Assembly: GCF_026262505.1 (NCBI RefSeq)
Contig: NC_067204.1
Span: 1,645,797-1,709,796 of the forward strand
Length of the DNA: 64,000 nucleotides
Source: Trichomonas vaginalis G3
Lineage: Eukaryota > Parabasalia > Trichomonadida > Trichomonadidae
Reading direction: 5' to 3'
Made by a program: the position numbers and the translations under genes. Within the stretch, counting starts at the first letter, position 1. Every line of letters begins with the position of its first letter. A model generated the notes under the pieces. It saw nothing but the letters and a program-made list of their open reading frames with translations. It had not been told where the DNA came from and did not search any database. Positions 11,901-20,868 of the stretch are shown one piece after another.

Positions 11901-12301
11901 ATTTGGAAACGAGCTTATTCCATATGGACAAGCTCTGTTTGAAGAGCTTGAACCGGAAACTCAGGAAAGAGTCATGCAAACAATAAGCGAAGACTCAAAT
12001 ACAAACTATGACAAAATCTTTCTAGGATATAGGTTACCTGAGATGGGCGACCAGAGCCCAAAGGCAAAAAAGGACATGGGAAATTTACAACATACTAGGT
12101 GAAATGAGGCAAAGATGCAACAACTTGAAGCAGAGGGCAAGTTACCAAAAGCGACACCAAAGAAGAAGAGTAGAACAAAGTGAAAATAGTGAAGAAGTAA
12201 CTTCATCTAGTGAAAGTAGTGGCAATGAAGGAAAAAGAAAGTTAAAAACTCAGCCAGGAGAAAGTAAAGCTTGGTCACGTGGGTTCTATTATGACACATA
12301 A
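8912..12301 (+). pseudogene. Gln/Pro-rich structural protein, left copy (many frameshifts)
   Basis: Left-arm counterpart of the gene at 50919-54302. ATG 8912 starts MPRKLRKNIRKRKRALKHPI. The frame is then broken by numerous one-base indels relative to the right arm (for example near 9066, 9325, 9350, 9505, 9580, 9680, 10530, 10570, 10870, 11120, 11270, 11485 and 11690). The segment at 9754-10542 stays open and contains the PAGGTYIP repeats and Q/P-rich region. At two places (about 11290 and 11703) this copy is in frame where the right copy is shifted, so neither copy is a simple descendant of the other. Sequencing error is an equally good explanation for many breaks. Confidence 0.8.
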
Positions 12302-12333
12302 ACCAACTATTTCTATATTTTTACCCATATGAA

Positions 12334-13939
12334 ATGTACGCCGCTCAGAATATAACGCCAACAGTTTTTGGATGCCATGAACGGAAAATGTTTCCGAATG
12401 GTATAACGAATGCGACAATGCCATTAGAAGGTCAGAAATAGTTCCTGGAACTTACGAATATACAACTGCTGTTTCTTATGGAAACGTAGGTGAGTTTGGA
12501 GAAGGTTCTTCAACAACAGTAGATATTGCTTGCGACAGGTTTCACATTATTTCTATTGACAACTCATTCTTATACGTGGAACAAGACATTGAAATAAAAC
12601 CTTCTGCAAGTTGTCTGACAAGAAAGGTTGCAATGGAATTTTCTATGTCGGATACCAATATGCTCCAGAAGTTTTCATGGGATATAAGATATATTCTAAC
12701 TCTGACTTAGTTCAAACAGTAACATGGGCAAACTATGAATGGTTCGCTTTGAGAACTCAGTACAACCACAACTAGAGAACAAACAGACCAGTATGCAAAT
12801 ATTGAGAAAATAAGAAGACTTGACCCTAACGTTCCAGGATTTATGTTAACCTTTCTGGTTCAGATGGAACTGCTGCCACTAAAGTAAAACTGAAACTTAG
12901 AGTTCCTTTGGTCATCTTTCCTCATCTTTCAGGTTTTTAAGATACTTGCCAAACTGGGCAGGAAAAATTTCTATTGAACTTACTCCAAGCAAAAATAACT
13001 TAGTCATTGCACAACACAAGACCCATTCACTATTACAGACGTAGAGGGAACAAATAAAACGTCATTCGCCGAATTTTGCAAAGACAAAGTTGACTTAGAC
13101 TTTGGTTTCTCAAACTTCAACAATGAAGTAAAACTATTATTTCAATGCTGCTGGAACTGCTTGGGACCAGTTAATTTACATGCGAAAAATTTGAAATGCA
13201 AGAGAATAGAAAGCAGACTTGCAGTCTATATGTTGGACCCAGATATTTCAAATGCTTTAGCTGCCAAATATATTGCAGTTCCACTTATGTTCCCTATAAC
13301 CAAATATTGTCAAAGACTTTGCAGGTGAAGTTGGAAACCAAAGTGCTGACCCAGGTGCAAGAACAGATATTGCTTTAACAACTGCAATGAAACATGCAGA
13401 TACTATGTTTTGTACTGTTCAAGACGAACTATAAATGACTATTCTTGTTTCTACAACCCTGGTATTAAATATCATATAAACATAGATGGCAAATATTATC
13501 CAAGAGAAGAATATTCTACAGTTGAGGATATGAGGTCATACAACTTGACATTAGATGCTATGAACTTTAACAACAACTTCACAACAACCCATTAACCTGA
13601 AATGCAAAGTTCTATTATGCCATATGTGAAAGTATGGACTCATACAGGAGGTCAAAAAACTCAATATACAAATGGAGACCGTTTCAACTTTTGGCTTGGC
13701 ATTCCATTTGCTGACTCAGAAGACTTTATGGGTGGTATTTCAACTGTTGGTACTGTACAAATACAATATACTGGTGACAGAGACGGTCCAGATGAATTGA
13801 AAGCAAAGAAGTTTACAAAACCAATAGCACTTTTCACGGAAGATGCTCTTTTGAAGATTCGTTCGATGAACCTGCTGGGGCTCCTCAGATTGGCATAACG
13901 ACAGCTTCCATCGAGCAGATTTTGGCAGCAGGTCAGTAA
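12334..13939 (+). pseudogene. Probable major capsid protein, left copy (frameshifted)
   Basis: Aligns along its whole length with the intact 535-aa gene at 49272-50879. ATG 12334 begins MYAAQNITPT, and the end is ILAAGQ then TAA 13937-13939. Multiple small indels interrupt it, for example near 12370, 12610, 12765, 12840, 13020, 13180, 13300, 13410, 13590 and 13870. The piece at 13602-13898 is still open. If the indels are real, the left arm cannot make capsid protein. Confidence 0.8.
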
Positions 13940-14252
13940 GTTGTTCTTGAACTGACTTCTCTCCGTCAAATATTGACAGTACGCCAGTTTTGACATAATA
14001 TTGTATTATAAACTTTCCTTTAGAAATATCTGTAAGTTTTGAAGTTATATTTTTGTCTGCTTCAAGAACTTTCACCATTTCAGTTATACCAACTTTCTTT
14101 GCTTTATGAAAATATTTTGGTTCAGCAAAGACTGCTATTCTATAACATTTACCATTGTTTGTATAAAGAACTATTCTGTCAATGTATTTGTATTGTTTGT
14201 GTGTGTAAACTTTGTTCTGCTTCAATTCGAAGAGATACTCGAATACGTCCAT
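13740..14252 (-). CDS. Small Maverick protein convergent with and overlapping MCP (left copy)
   Basis: Starts at ATG 14252 (MDVFEYLFELKQNKVYTHKQ). It contains KITSKLTDISKGKFIIQYYV-type lysine-rich beta segments and SIFDGEKSVQEQLTDLLPKS. The last ~65 codons overlap the MCP 3' end on the other strand. The right copy ends at 139 aa, and this one reads on to 170 aa because a base is missing near 13870, so the longer tail is probably spurious. Function unknown. Its position between capsid genes suggests a virion or assembly role. Confidence 0.65.
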   Translation of the reverse strand: MDVFEYLFELKQNKVYTHKQYKYIDRIVLYTNNGKCYRIAVFAEPKYFHKAKKVGITEMVKVLEADKNITSKLTDISKGKFIIQYYVKTGVLSIFDGEKSVQEQLTDLLPKSARWKLSLCQSEEPQQVHRTNLQKSIFREKCYWFCKLLCFQFIWTVSVTSILYLYSTNS

Positions 14253-14270
14253 CTTTTTATTCTAAGTAAA

Positions 14271-14852
14271 ATGTCATTTCCGAAAAATAGAAGCGTAAGT
14301 GTTTCAAAAGGTTTAATGGCGGTGGCAGATGTGAAGTTAAATTCACCAACTCAAACAAACAGTCAAAGTGTTATTGTCAATGTCAAAGACAGAGATGTTG
14401 AAGTGGGGAAACCATACGAGGACGAAGATGGTATAACAATTGTTCCTGTAAAAGAACAACCAACATATCCTGAAGTTAGCAGAGACTTAAGTTCTGTTGC
14501 AGATATTCGAAACGACTACCAACAACTGAAAGACAAACTTCAAACTCAGGAGAAGATTTGTCAAGCTTTAAGTATAATGTTAAACTTGGTCGAACACAAC
14601 CCTGTAAAAGTGAACTCATATGTCATTGCACCTCATGAAGTTTTGAAAGAACTATTGAAACTTTTGACAGAGGCAGACGATATAAACATCAAAGAAATAG
14701 AACCCGACGTTAGTTGCTGTGGTGTTTCATATAATGTCATTGACAAGATATACGTTATGAAAGGAGGTGAAACGTTGAACTTAAAATATAGTTTCCCAGA
14801 CGTTATAAAAATATTTGACGACCACAACATTTCATTAAAATTTATTTGCTAA
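14271..14852 (+). CDS. Maverick coiled-coil protein, 193 aa (intact copy)
   Basis: ATG 14271 (MSFPKNRSVSVSKGLMAVAD) lies 18 bp from the divergent start at 14252. The frame extends upstream, but the short divergent intergenic region and the matching right-arm start favour 14271. The middle (DIRNDYQQLKDKLQTQEKIC) is a predicted coiled coil. The C-terminal domain has SCCGVSYNVIDKIYV and ends FIC. A diverged paralogue lies at 33391-34030, where the CCG motif and the following beta-rich segment are recognisable. Function unknown, but conservation in both modules implies a core role, perhaps in capsid assembly. Confidence 0.75.
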   Translation: MSFPKNRSVSVSKGLMAVADVKLNSPTQTNSQSVIVNVKDRDVEVGKPYEDEDGITIVPVKEQPTYPEVSRDLSSVADIRNDYQQLKDKLQTQEKICQALSIMLNLVEHNPVKVNSYVIAPHEVLKELLKLLTEADDINIKEIEPDVSCCGVSYNVIDKIYVMKGGETLNLKYSFPDVIKIFDDHNISLKFIC

Positions 14853-14856
14853 GTAA

Positions 14857-15630
14857 ATGGCAGAAGACATAATGGTTTATACTATTACGACTAAAAACCC
14901 CGAGTCATATAATTCTATAACAACAAACTTACAAAGTCCTCAAGGACGATATTGTAAACTAACTTTAAACACAATGACGACTAAAGCCTGTTTTGCTCTT
15001 TTGACACCAGAAGACTTTGTTGTTGTGAATGGTAAAAAATACTCCTTTGAAGATACTTACTCAGATATACCACCAACAGGTTTTGTTGACTTATTTAATA
15101 CTTTAAGTACGGGTGTAACATGTGCTGCAACTAGAGCAGGTTTCATTATGTTTGGATGTCCGACTGAGTTTACTCTAAACGATATGAGCTATAATACAAA
15201 ACTTATATCTGGTTTTTACTACCAACAGTTTCCTATAACAGGAAAAGGTGTCATACAAGGAATGTCTGTTCCATTGACTTTAAGTACACCTATTTTATAT
15301 ATTGTTTCAAACTTAGGTTCAAAGTGTTATTCGAATGTCGACAGAAACTACTATGACCAAAAGATACTTATGCGTATAAACAACACATTCTCTGCTGGTT
15401 TGCCTATTGTTCATTCGAATGCAGAGTTTTCAGCTTTAGTAAACTCAAACACTTTAGCAAACATAAACTTAACCTTAGTTGACGCAAACTTTGTTCCTGT
15501 AAAACTTTTATGTCCTATGTATTTGTCAATGACGGCAGAAAGTTTCGAATTGGAAGATGCAACTGGTGAAAGTATTGTATTACAAGAACAACAAATGCAA
15601 CAAATAGCTCAAGAACAAAGTCAAGAATAA
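14857..15630 (+). CDS. Probable minor capsid (penton-like) protein, 257 aa (intact copy)
   Basis: ATG 14857 follows the previous stop by a few bases. The body is beta-rich without charge clusters, the composition expected of a jelly roll. A C-terminal LTLVDANFVPVKLLCPMYLS motif resembles the strand pattern of Polinton minor capsid proteins. The tail is Gln-rich (QQMQQIAQEQ). The right-arm copy has an expanded Gln tail, and a diverged homologue lies at 32326-33098. Placement between capsid and helicase genes fits. The capsid assignment is inference from context and composition, not from a recognised signature. Confidence 0.6.
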   Translation: MAEDIMVYTITTKNPESYNSITTNLQSPQGRYCKLTLNTMTTKACFALLTPEDFVVVNGKKYSFEDTYSDIPPTGFVDLFNTLSTGVTCAATRAGFIMFGCPTEFTLNDMSYNTKLISGFYYQQFPITGKGVIQGMSVPLTLSTPILYIVSNLGSKCYSNVDRNYYDQKILMRINNTFSAGLPIVHSNAEFSALVNSNTLANINLTLVDANFVPVKLLCPMYLSMTAESFELEDATGESIVLQEQQMQQIAQEQSQE

Positions 15631-15658
15631 AAAAAATATTTTTTTTATTTTTATAAAA
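15631..15658 (+). promoter_or_regulatory. A/T-tract promoter before the SF3 helicase gene
   Basis: The whole gap between two genes is A-run, ATATTTTTTTT and T-rich, ending directly at ATG 15659. The same AAAATATTTTTT style precedes 16933 and, on the minus strand, PolB at 26417. It is likely the element's core promoter type. Confidence 0.5.
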
Positions 15659-16894
15659 ATGTACAGAATAGATGTTTCAGATTTTTATGACTTCCAAACA
15701 TTCAGAAATATGTGTCCATTTCGAGACTATAACAAAGCAGTCGAGAATTTGAAACGTTTAGTCATTTATGTCGACTCTGCCCCAGAATGTTATGTTATGA
15801 AAGAATGGGATGTAGTCTTTAACAAACCAAGAGCAACAATAGTTTCAGAACAAGAATGTAGACAGAAACTTAAGAAAATAAAAGTCGTACAAGTTGGCAT
15901 GAAGATGTTAGATGCTTGGGATATCTTATTGTCAAAACTTGAAGATTTTTCAGTTCGTGGTATAAAGTTTTATACACCATCTCCAAACTTCTATTCTATC
16001 TTCACTGGATATAAATACGAACAAGTAGAATGGAAAGAAAATATTATAGAAGCTTGGTTAGACCATGTCAAAGAAATTATATGCAATGGAAACGAAAAGG
16101 TTTATGAGTATATCTTATGTTGGTTTGCAAACATCTTACAACATCCAAGTGCTAAAAATGAAACTGCTCTCATTATAATTGGAAAACAAGGAACAGGTAA
16201 GAACACATTCTTTACAGATATTTTGTGCAAACTGTTAGAAGGTTATTCGAATCCGAATATGACAAACTTAGAAAACATCTGTGGCAAGTTTAACTCCTCA
16301 ATAGAGAATATGAAACTTATAGTTTGCAATGAACTTCAAAGTATAGATACAACAAAAGTTTTGAACTCAGATGCTTTGAAGAGTCTTATAACAGATAAAG
16401 TTGGAGTTGTTGAAAGAAAGTATAAAGACCAAAGAGTTTGTGAAAATGTTGCAAACTTCATTATGGTTTCAAACAATGCTGTTCCGATGAAGTTAGAAAG
16501 TTCTGACAGAAGATATGTAGTTGTCAGAACGTCAGAAGCTCATATGCAAGATACAGAATATTTTGACGCTTTGTCAGAAACTTTGACATCTGACTTTTAC
16601 AACCACTTGTTCTCATATTTTATGACATTAGATATTTCAAAGTTCAATCCAAGACAAATTCCACATACCGAAGAGAGACAAACATTGTTAGAAGCAAACA
16701 AGAGTGTATATGAACTGTTCATAGATGAAACTGACTTTGAGTGTTTAGATGAAAGGTCATTGTACGATTCGTATAAACAATATTGTCAAGAATATGGTTA
16801 TATGACAGCGTCTAAACGAACATTCTTGGCAAATGTCAAAAGTCTTTTAGACGTACAGAATGGTGTATATACAAAGAAAAATTTTTCTGAGTAA
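15659..16894 (+). CDS. D5-like superfamily 3 helicase/primase-helicase, 411 aa (intact copy)
   Basis: Walker A is IIGKQGTGKN at about residues 173-182, the Walker B region is LIVCNELQSID at about 220-230, and the SF3 motif C/sensor is FIMVSNN at about 267-273, followed by an arginine pair (SSDRRYVVVR). The C-terminal ~70 residues (YDSYKQYCQEYGYMTASKRT) match the winged-helix tail of poxvirus D5-type helicases. SF3 helicases are ring ATPases that unwind DNA at viral replication forks. No primase domain is evident in the N-terminal ~150 residues. This complements the PolB encoded in the centre. The right copy is frameshifted near its end. Confidence 0.85.
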   Translation: MYRIDVSDFYDFQTFRNMCPFRDYNKAVENLKRLVIYVDSAPECYVMKEWDVVFNKPRATIVSEQECRQKLKKIKVVQVGMKMLDAWDILLSKLEDFSVRGIKFYTPSPNFYSIFTGYKYEQVEWKENIIEAWLDHVKEIICNGNEKVYEYILCWFANILQHPSAKNETALIIIGKQGTGKNTFFTDILCKLLEGYSNPNMTNLENICGKFNSSIENMKLIVCNELQSIDTTKVLNSDALKSLITDKVGVVERKYKDQRVCENVANFIMVSNNAVPMKLESSDRRYVVVRTSEAHMQDTEYFDALSETLTSDFYNHLFSYFMTLDISKFNPRQIPHTEERQTLLEANKSVYELFIDETDFECLDERSLYDSYKQYCQEYGYMTASKRTFLANVKSLLDVQNGVYTKKNFSE

Positions 16895-16932
16895 ATTTAA
16901 AAAAAAAAATATTTTTTTATCCGATAGAAAAG

Positions 16933-17354
16933 ATGACAAAATTCATCTCAGTAAACAAGTACATGTCAGGACTTAAAGAAGAACTAGACCCATTCACATA
17001 TTTGAATGTTTACTTCTACCATTTTGAAAAGTCTTCATTCAGCAAAGTTTGGAACATCGAACCAGTTAAGTTTGCTATTGTGGACTAAAAAATGGTGCGA
17101 AATTTGAAGACTTAGACATAGAAGGTTTGTTAACAGTCAAAGAAAGTTTTGACAGAAGGTTCTCAAACCTTAAAGAAGGCAAAGCATACAAACTTGTTAT
17201 ACCTTATGAACCAAAGAAAGCAGACGACTATGAATATTATGAGTCTAAAGTTGTAGAAGTTCAAGGTAAATTGGGTAAAAAGCTATTAGAGTCTAAGCCA
17301 GTGTTTACTCCTAAAGAGGAAGAGAACATTGACATTGACCCAGAAATGTTCTAA
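16933..17354 (+). pseudogene. Hypothetical Maverick protein, left copy (one frameshift)
   Basis: ATG 16933 (MTKFISVNKYMSGLKEELDP) follows an AAAATATTTTTT promoter tract. The frame breaks near 17085, where the right arm has an extra sequence element (reading AIVTKNGAKFED), and resumes through KKADDYEYYES to TAA 17354. The protein is about 140 aa and acidic at its end (EEENIDIDPEMF). It could bind nucleic acid or act as an SSB-like accessory, but I see no motif that proves it. Confidence 0.6.
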
Positions 17355-17370
17355 AAATAAAATTTTATTT

Positions 17371-17817
17371 TTACATGTCATATCTCCCCTTCTCTGGAAC
17401 TGGTTCTTTCTTCTCTTCTTCTACTTTCTTTTCTTTCTTTTCTCTCTTCTTCTTTTCTGGTGGAGTTATGTCAAACTTCTCAGAACCATATTTATGTAAA
17501 AGTTCTTTGTCCTTTAATAGCTCATCTATTCTGTTTTCTATTTCATCTTCAAGAACAGTGCATGTGTCTTCTTTGCATTCTAAGAAGTTTTGTTGGACTT
17601 CATCTCTCCAAGAGGCGTCATCTCTGTCAACAAGTCTGTCATTGACAAATTTTAAGACTGCTCTGCTTAATGTTTTATGGTTCTTGTCATATTCCCAGAA
17701 ACAGAACTTTAGAACAAATTCACCTTTCTTGTTTACACTATGTAAGATTTTATGGTCGACAGATGTTTTGCTGTCGAAAAGCTTGTCTCGAATATAGATA
17801 GCGAAATCGCTAGACAT
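17371..17817 (-). CDS. Lysine-rich-tailed Maverick protein, 148 aa (left copy)
   Basis: ATG 17817 (MSSDFAIYIRDKLFDSKTSV) to TGA/TAA region at 17371. An N-terminal compact domain of about 110 residues contains FCFWEYDKNHKTLSRAVLKF, followed by a strongly basic/acidic tail (KKKREKKEKKVEEEKKE). It is convergent with the gene ending at 17354 and divergent from the ATPase at 17852 (34 bp apart). Function unknown. The charged tail suggests DNA or core binding. Confidence 0.7.
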   Translation of the reverse strand: MSSDFAIYIRDKLFDSKTSVDHKILHSVNKKGEFVLKFCFWEYDKNHKTLSRAVLKFVNDRLVDRDDASWRDEVQQNFLECKEDTCTVLEDEIENRIDELLKDKELLHKYGSEKFDITPPEKKKREKKEKKVEEEKKEPVPEKGRYDM

Positions 17818-17851
17818 TTTCTAAAGATAAAAATTTTAATTTTTCTAAAAT

Positions 17852-18732
17852 ATGTTAGAAAAAAAGTTTGCTGACATTGACAAGAAATTTGAGAATGTTT
17901 TAAACAAGAACAAGGTGAAATTAGAAAATGCTCAGATAAAACCCATACATGACAAGTTCTTATTTGCTCAGAATGGTATAACAGGTCTAATTGCACCACT
18001 GGGTCGGGTAAGACTTTCACTTATCTTAAAATGGCTGCACAACAACAAGAACTAGATGAGAAGAAACCCATTCTATGAGTTAGTTGTCATTTGTAGTAAC
18101 TTCTGGTCAATTTGACCAAACCGTCAATTCGTTCAAAGATATTATAAAGAAGTCTAAGTTAGTATGTATAAAAGACTCTGAGTTGTTAGATTGGATAAAG
18201 AAAGTACCAAAGAAGAGTTTTGAAGTACAATGCTATAAATGAGTATATAAATTCTAAGTTTAAAGACCCAAATGAGGAAATGCAGAGAATATTAGAGAAG
18301 AAACACTTCAGAAACAAACAGAAAGAGATAGAATACATTTCGAAGAAATTGCAATCTTACGATTGGAAGACTTACCCTCATAGATGTCTTCTTATCTTAG
18401 ATGATTTCGCCTCTCATCCTTTGTTAAAGAATAGAGAACAAGACATGTGTCGAATTCTTAAGAAGCTCAGACACTTTAACATTTCAGTTGTCATTTGTGT
18501 ACAGACAGCCAAGAGTTTAAGTAAGGATGTAAAGAAATACTTACTGACATTATACTTTTCCCCGGATTGTCCGAAGACGATTCATGGAACTTATGAAAGA
18601 GTCCATGGCAGGTAAGTTTGACAGACATGAACTATGGGAGAAGTACAAAGTCATACAAGACCCTCATACTTCTTTCAGATTCATATCTACGCAAACAAAG
18701 TTCAAATTGTAAAAAGTCAAGCTTGAAAAATA
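17852..18732 (+). pseudogene. A32-like packaging ATPase, left copy (frameshifted)
   Basis: ATG 17852 (MLEKKFADIDKKFENVLNKN). The Walker A region at about 17990-18020 is damaged: the right copy reads APPGSGKTFTY, while here the frame shifts inside the loop. Further breaks lie near 18065, 18095, 18205, 18535 and 18590. The open stretch at 18220-18615 keeps the Walker B-like LLILDDFASHPLL. As sequenced, this copy is non-functional. Confidence 0.8.
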
Positions 18733-18742
18733 AATGGTTCAT

Positions 18743-19522
18743 TTACTCTGCTTGTTTGAAGTTGTCAAAATACTCTGTTATTTTTTCCTTTAACAATGGC
18801 AAATCTTCTTTGAAGGTAAGTATTGTACAACCTTTAATATCATAGTGTGTTTGAGGTAACGTATCTTGAACTATTTGTTTCACATCTTCATTTGGGGTCA
18901 TTGAAATCGGTAAGTTTTTCGCGATAGAACCAATTTCTGTCAGATTTGTAAATCTTAGCAAGGTCGTAAAAGCTTTTGTTGTTTCTTCTGACTAAATGCA
19001 ACATAACCATATCTCTGTCTTCTTCATTTTCCATCTCTTCAGTATAAATCATATACTTATAGTTCTTTTCCTTTCCTTTTGGTACCGAACGTGGTATTCT
19101 TTTCTGTATGTTTTTGTCTTCTTTCATCATATCTTCTCTCTGCTTTGTACAAAGTTCGTCAAGTAGCATAAGTATGTAGATTGCATAACGAGGTGAAGCC
19201 CACATTGCTATTGAACTAACTAGGAACTTATGAACATATATACCTTTTAGATGTGATGGTAAGTTTTGTCTGTCTTGGTACATCTTTTAAGTTCTACATG
19301 TTCGAACTCACTGAGGAGTTCATGAGTGCTATTTAATTCAAACATCCCTTGTGGTTTCTTAGTGTCTGGTGCAAAACATGCTGTCAAAATACTTTGCATT
19401 TGGTACATATCGTCTTTGACCGAACGAATGAGACGTAACTGTTTGTTATACTGTATGTACTCGTATTCTTCATTTATGGCTTCATGAACGATAGCAGTTG
19501 TTGTGTTCTCGGTTGTTGACAT
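18743..19522 (-). pseudogene. KilA-N protein A (frameshifted)
   Basis: ATG 19522 begins MSTTENTTTAIVHEAINEEY, nearly identical to copies at 27943 and 43618. The C-terminal half (IQKRIPRSVPKGKEKNYKYM to the end) is also nearly identical to theirs. The centre differs and contains the KilA-N-like segment GIYVHKFLVSSIAMWASPRY. Frameshifts lie near 19250-19290 and 18890-18960. KilA-N is a DNA-binding domain of large DNA viruses and phages, and the constant C-terminal half resembles the domain often attached to it (DUF3627-like, by inference). Confidence 0.75.
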
Positions 19523-19580
19523 TACTGTCTTTACATACAAAATAAAAAAAATATTTTATAAAAAACTAACTTTATTTTCT
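19523..19580 (-). promoter_or_regulatory. Conserved KilA-N promoter block (copy A)
   Basis: Read on the minus strand: AAAGTTAGTTTTTT, A/T tract, TTATTTTGTATGTAAAGACAG then ATG. The same block precedes genes at 20223, 20300, 27943, 40059, 40910 and 43618. It also marks the inner limit of similarity between the arms. Confidence 0.7.
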
Positions 19581-19610
19581 GACTTTCACAAAAGACCAAA
19601 AATAAACGCT

Positions 19611-20223
19611 TTACATGTATTTTTCAGCAACTTCGTCAAATAATTTTATAGCTTTATCTATCTCATCTACTTCAAACGTTTCTTTACCTTTCGTGGGAGC
19701 ACCATACATTTTCTCAAAAACTTCAAGCAGTTCTGTTTCAGCAGCTCTCATATCGTTAACGAACACAACCTTGACTCTATTGACTGTACTGTCATATCTT
19801 TGAGTTATATTATATGTTCTTCCTATCTTATTCTTTTTGTATTGAAGTCCTTCGGTTTCTCTGAACGATGTAAAAGTAAGCCTTCACTGCAACGTTCAGT
19901 ATCGAATGAACCATATGTTATGAAGTTATATCCAACAACTGGGTCTAACCATAACAAAACATTGGTATAAGACTTTTGTCAATGAGATATGCTGTAGTTC
20001 CATAGAATCTTACCGATATCATAAGCTCAGGATTTCTTGTCAAAATTTTCTGAGTAGAAGCATTTTTAACCCAGTCCTTTGCTTTCTTTCCAGATAGTGT
20101 TAGAATGTCTGACAAAGAATATTTGTTGTATTTCTTTGAGTATCTTACGTTTAAATCACCTATTCTAACCACTTTGGTGTCATTGTCTATCTTTTTAACT
20201 GTTTCAAACTCAATGTTTGTCAT
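19611..20223 (-). pseudogene. KilA-N-related protein D (frameshifted)
   Basis: ATG 20223 (MTNIEFETVKKIDNDTKVVR). The first ~92 residues contain YNKYSLSDILTLSGKKAKDW and GTTAYLIDKSLI, matching the KilA-N pattern of a short helix pair followed by a G-x-Y-hydrophobic strand. Breaks near 19945 and 19850 separate it from the C-terminal part (TYNITQRYDSTVNRVKVVFV, ending KLFDEVAEKYM, TAA 19611-19613). Its termini differ from those of proteins A-C, so it is a distinct subfamily sharing the same promoter. Confidence 0.6.
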
Positions 20224-20299
20224 TTACTGTCTTTACATACAAAATAAAAAAAATATTTTATAAAAACTAACGTTAGTTTTTTTATTTTGTATAAAAGAT
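20224..20299. promoter_or_regulatory. Bidirectional promoter with central palindrome
   Basis: Two copies of the conserved promoter block lie back to back, meeting in the perfect palindrome AAAAACTAACGTTAGTTTTT (20262-20281). One reads left into KilA-N D and the other right into the mini-ORF at 20300. The palindrome is simply the block's AGTTAG end fused to its mirror image. Confidence 0.65.
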
Positions 20300-20365
20300 A
20301 TGATTTCAGGGATTTTTTTTACGAAGTGTCAAAGTTCTCTTCGTCAAAAAAATACAGTTATATAA
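20300..20365 (+). CDS. 21-aa mini-ORF with promoter, conserved at 40059
   Basis: The ATG directly follows a conserved promoter block. The peptide begins MISGIFFTKC and ends KNTVI. A second copy at 40059-40124 has the same length and stop with only three or four residue changes. Both contain an inverted repeat (ACGAAG ... CTTCGT), so the conserved unit could be a small structured RNA or attenuator rather than a peptide. MIS is also the start of the 313-aa protein at 40910, so both may be truncated relatives. Confidence 0.4.
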   Translation: MISGIFFTKCQSSLRQKNTVI

Positions 20366-20379
20366 TGAAATTTGGTCAT

Positions 20380-20650
20380 TTTTTCGACCTAAATATCCTC
20401 ATATGAATTTCCTCATATGTTTGCTACCCTCTGAAAAAAACCGAGGATAGAGATTCCATTCGAAAATCCGTGAAAAATTGCGACCCAGACTATTTTCGAG
20501 GGTTCGAGATTCCGTACCGACAAAGTCGTAAAAATTTGCGACCACCGGATTTATATCGGGGTTCACACCTAAAAACTGCATGAAAATCGAAAAAATGCGA
20601 CGTAGGGAAAAGAAACACTGGTCGCCTAAAAACTCATGAAAATCGTGAAA
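20380..20650 (+). repeat. Decayed KilA-N variable-region cassettes
   Basis: On the plus strand the segment carries degenerate copies of motifs from the variable centre of the KilA-N genes: GAATTTCCTCATATG, GAGATTCC, GAAAATC then GTGAAAAATTGCGA, repeated two to three times with small hairpins. In translation fragments such as EFPHMFATL and EIPYRQSRKN echo EFPHMLASLGKPREEIPYEN of protein C, but stops are frequent. It runs directly into the assembly gap, as expected for a repeat-driven assembly break. Confidence 0.6.
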
Positions 20651-20675
20651 NNNNNNNNNNNNNNNNNNNNNNNNN
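20651..20675. other. Assembly gap (25 N)
   Basis: A run of N. The true length is unknown. It separates the cassette repeats from the 3' side of the gene starting at 20827, so sequence across it should not be trusted as contiguous. Confidence 1.
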
Positions 20676-20827
20676 TTAGCAGTTCCAGGTTGTGATGGAA
20701 TCTTTGCGTCAGAATATTTTCTATTAGTGTCACCAATTTGAACTGCATTGTCTATGATATCGAAATATGAGCGAATCTGATGAATATGCTCTGCTGGAGT
20801 AAATTCGTTTAACTGTTCGTTCTGCAT
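20676..20827 (-). CDS. N-terminal fragment of an unrecognised protein, cut by gap
   Basis: ATG 20827 (MQNEQLNEFTPAEHIHQIRS) gives 50 residues, including NAVQIGDTNRKYSDAKIPSQ, before the N run. The sequence beyond the gap is KilA-N-like repeat DNA in an unlikely frame, so the protein's remainder is missing. The composition looks coding. No family recognised. Confidence 0.55.
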
Positions 20828-20868
20828 GTATTTACTTCAGATAAAAATATCTATTTACTTCATTATTC

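Larger units (their letters stand above)
8454..19580. repeat. Left inverted arm (~11 kb)
   Basis: Same gene order as 43555-54620 in reverse: Gln-rich protein, MCP, 14-kb small gene, 193-aa protein, minor capsid, SF3 helicase, two small genes, ATPase, KilA-N. Nucleotide identity is very high through coding and short intergenic DNA. The arms diverge outside about 8890 (the left has a 330-bp stretch absent from the right) and inside about 19580. Indels relative to the right arm are dense at 9-13.5 and 17-19.3 kb and nearly absent at 14.0-17.0 kb. Confidence 0.9.

Noticed and set aside
13661-13996. Minus-strand ORF overlapping MCP
   Set aside because: Antisense to MCP in a different frame from the conserved 139-aa gene. 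Not preserved in the right arm as an independent start.
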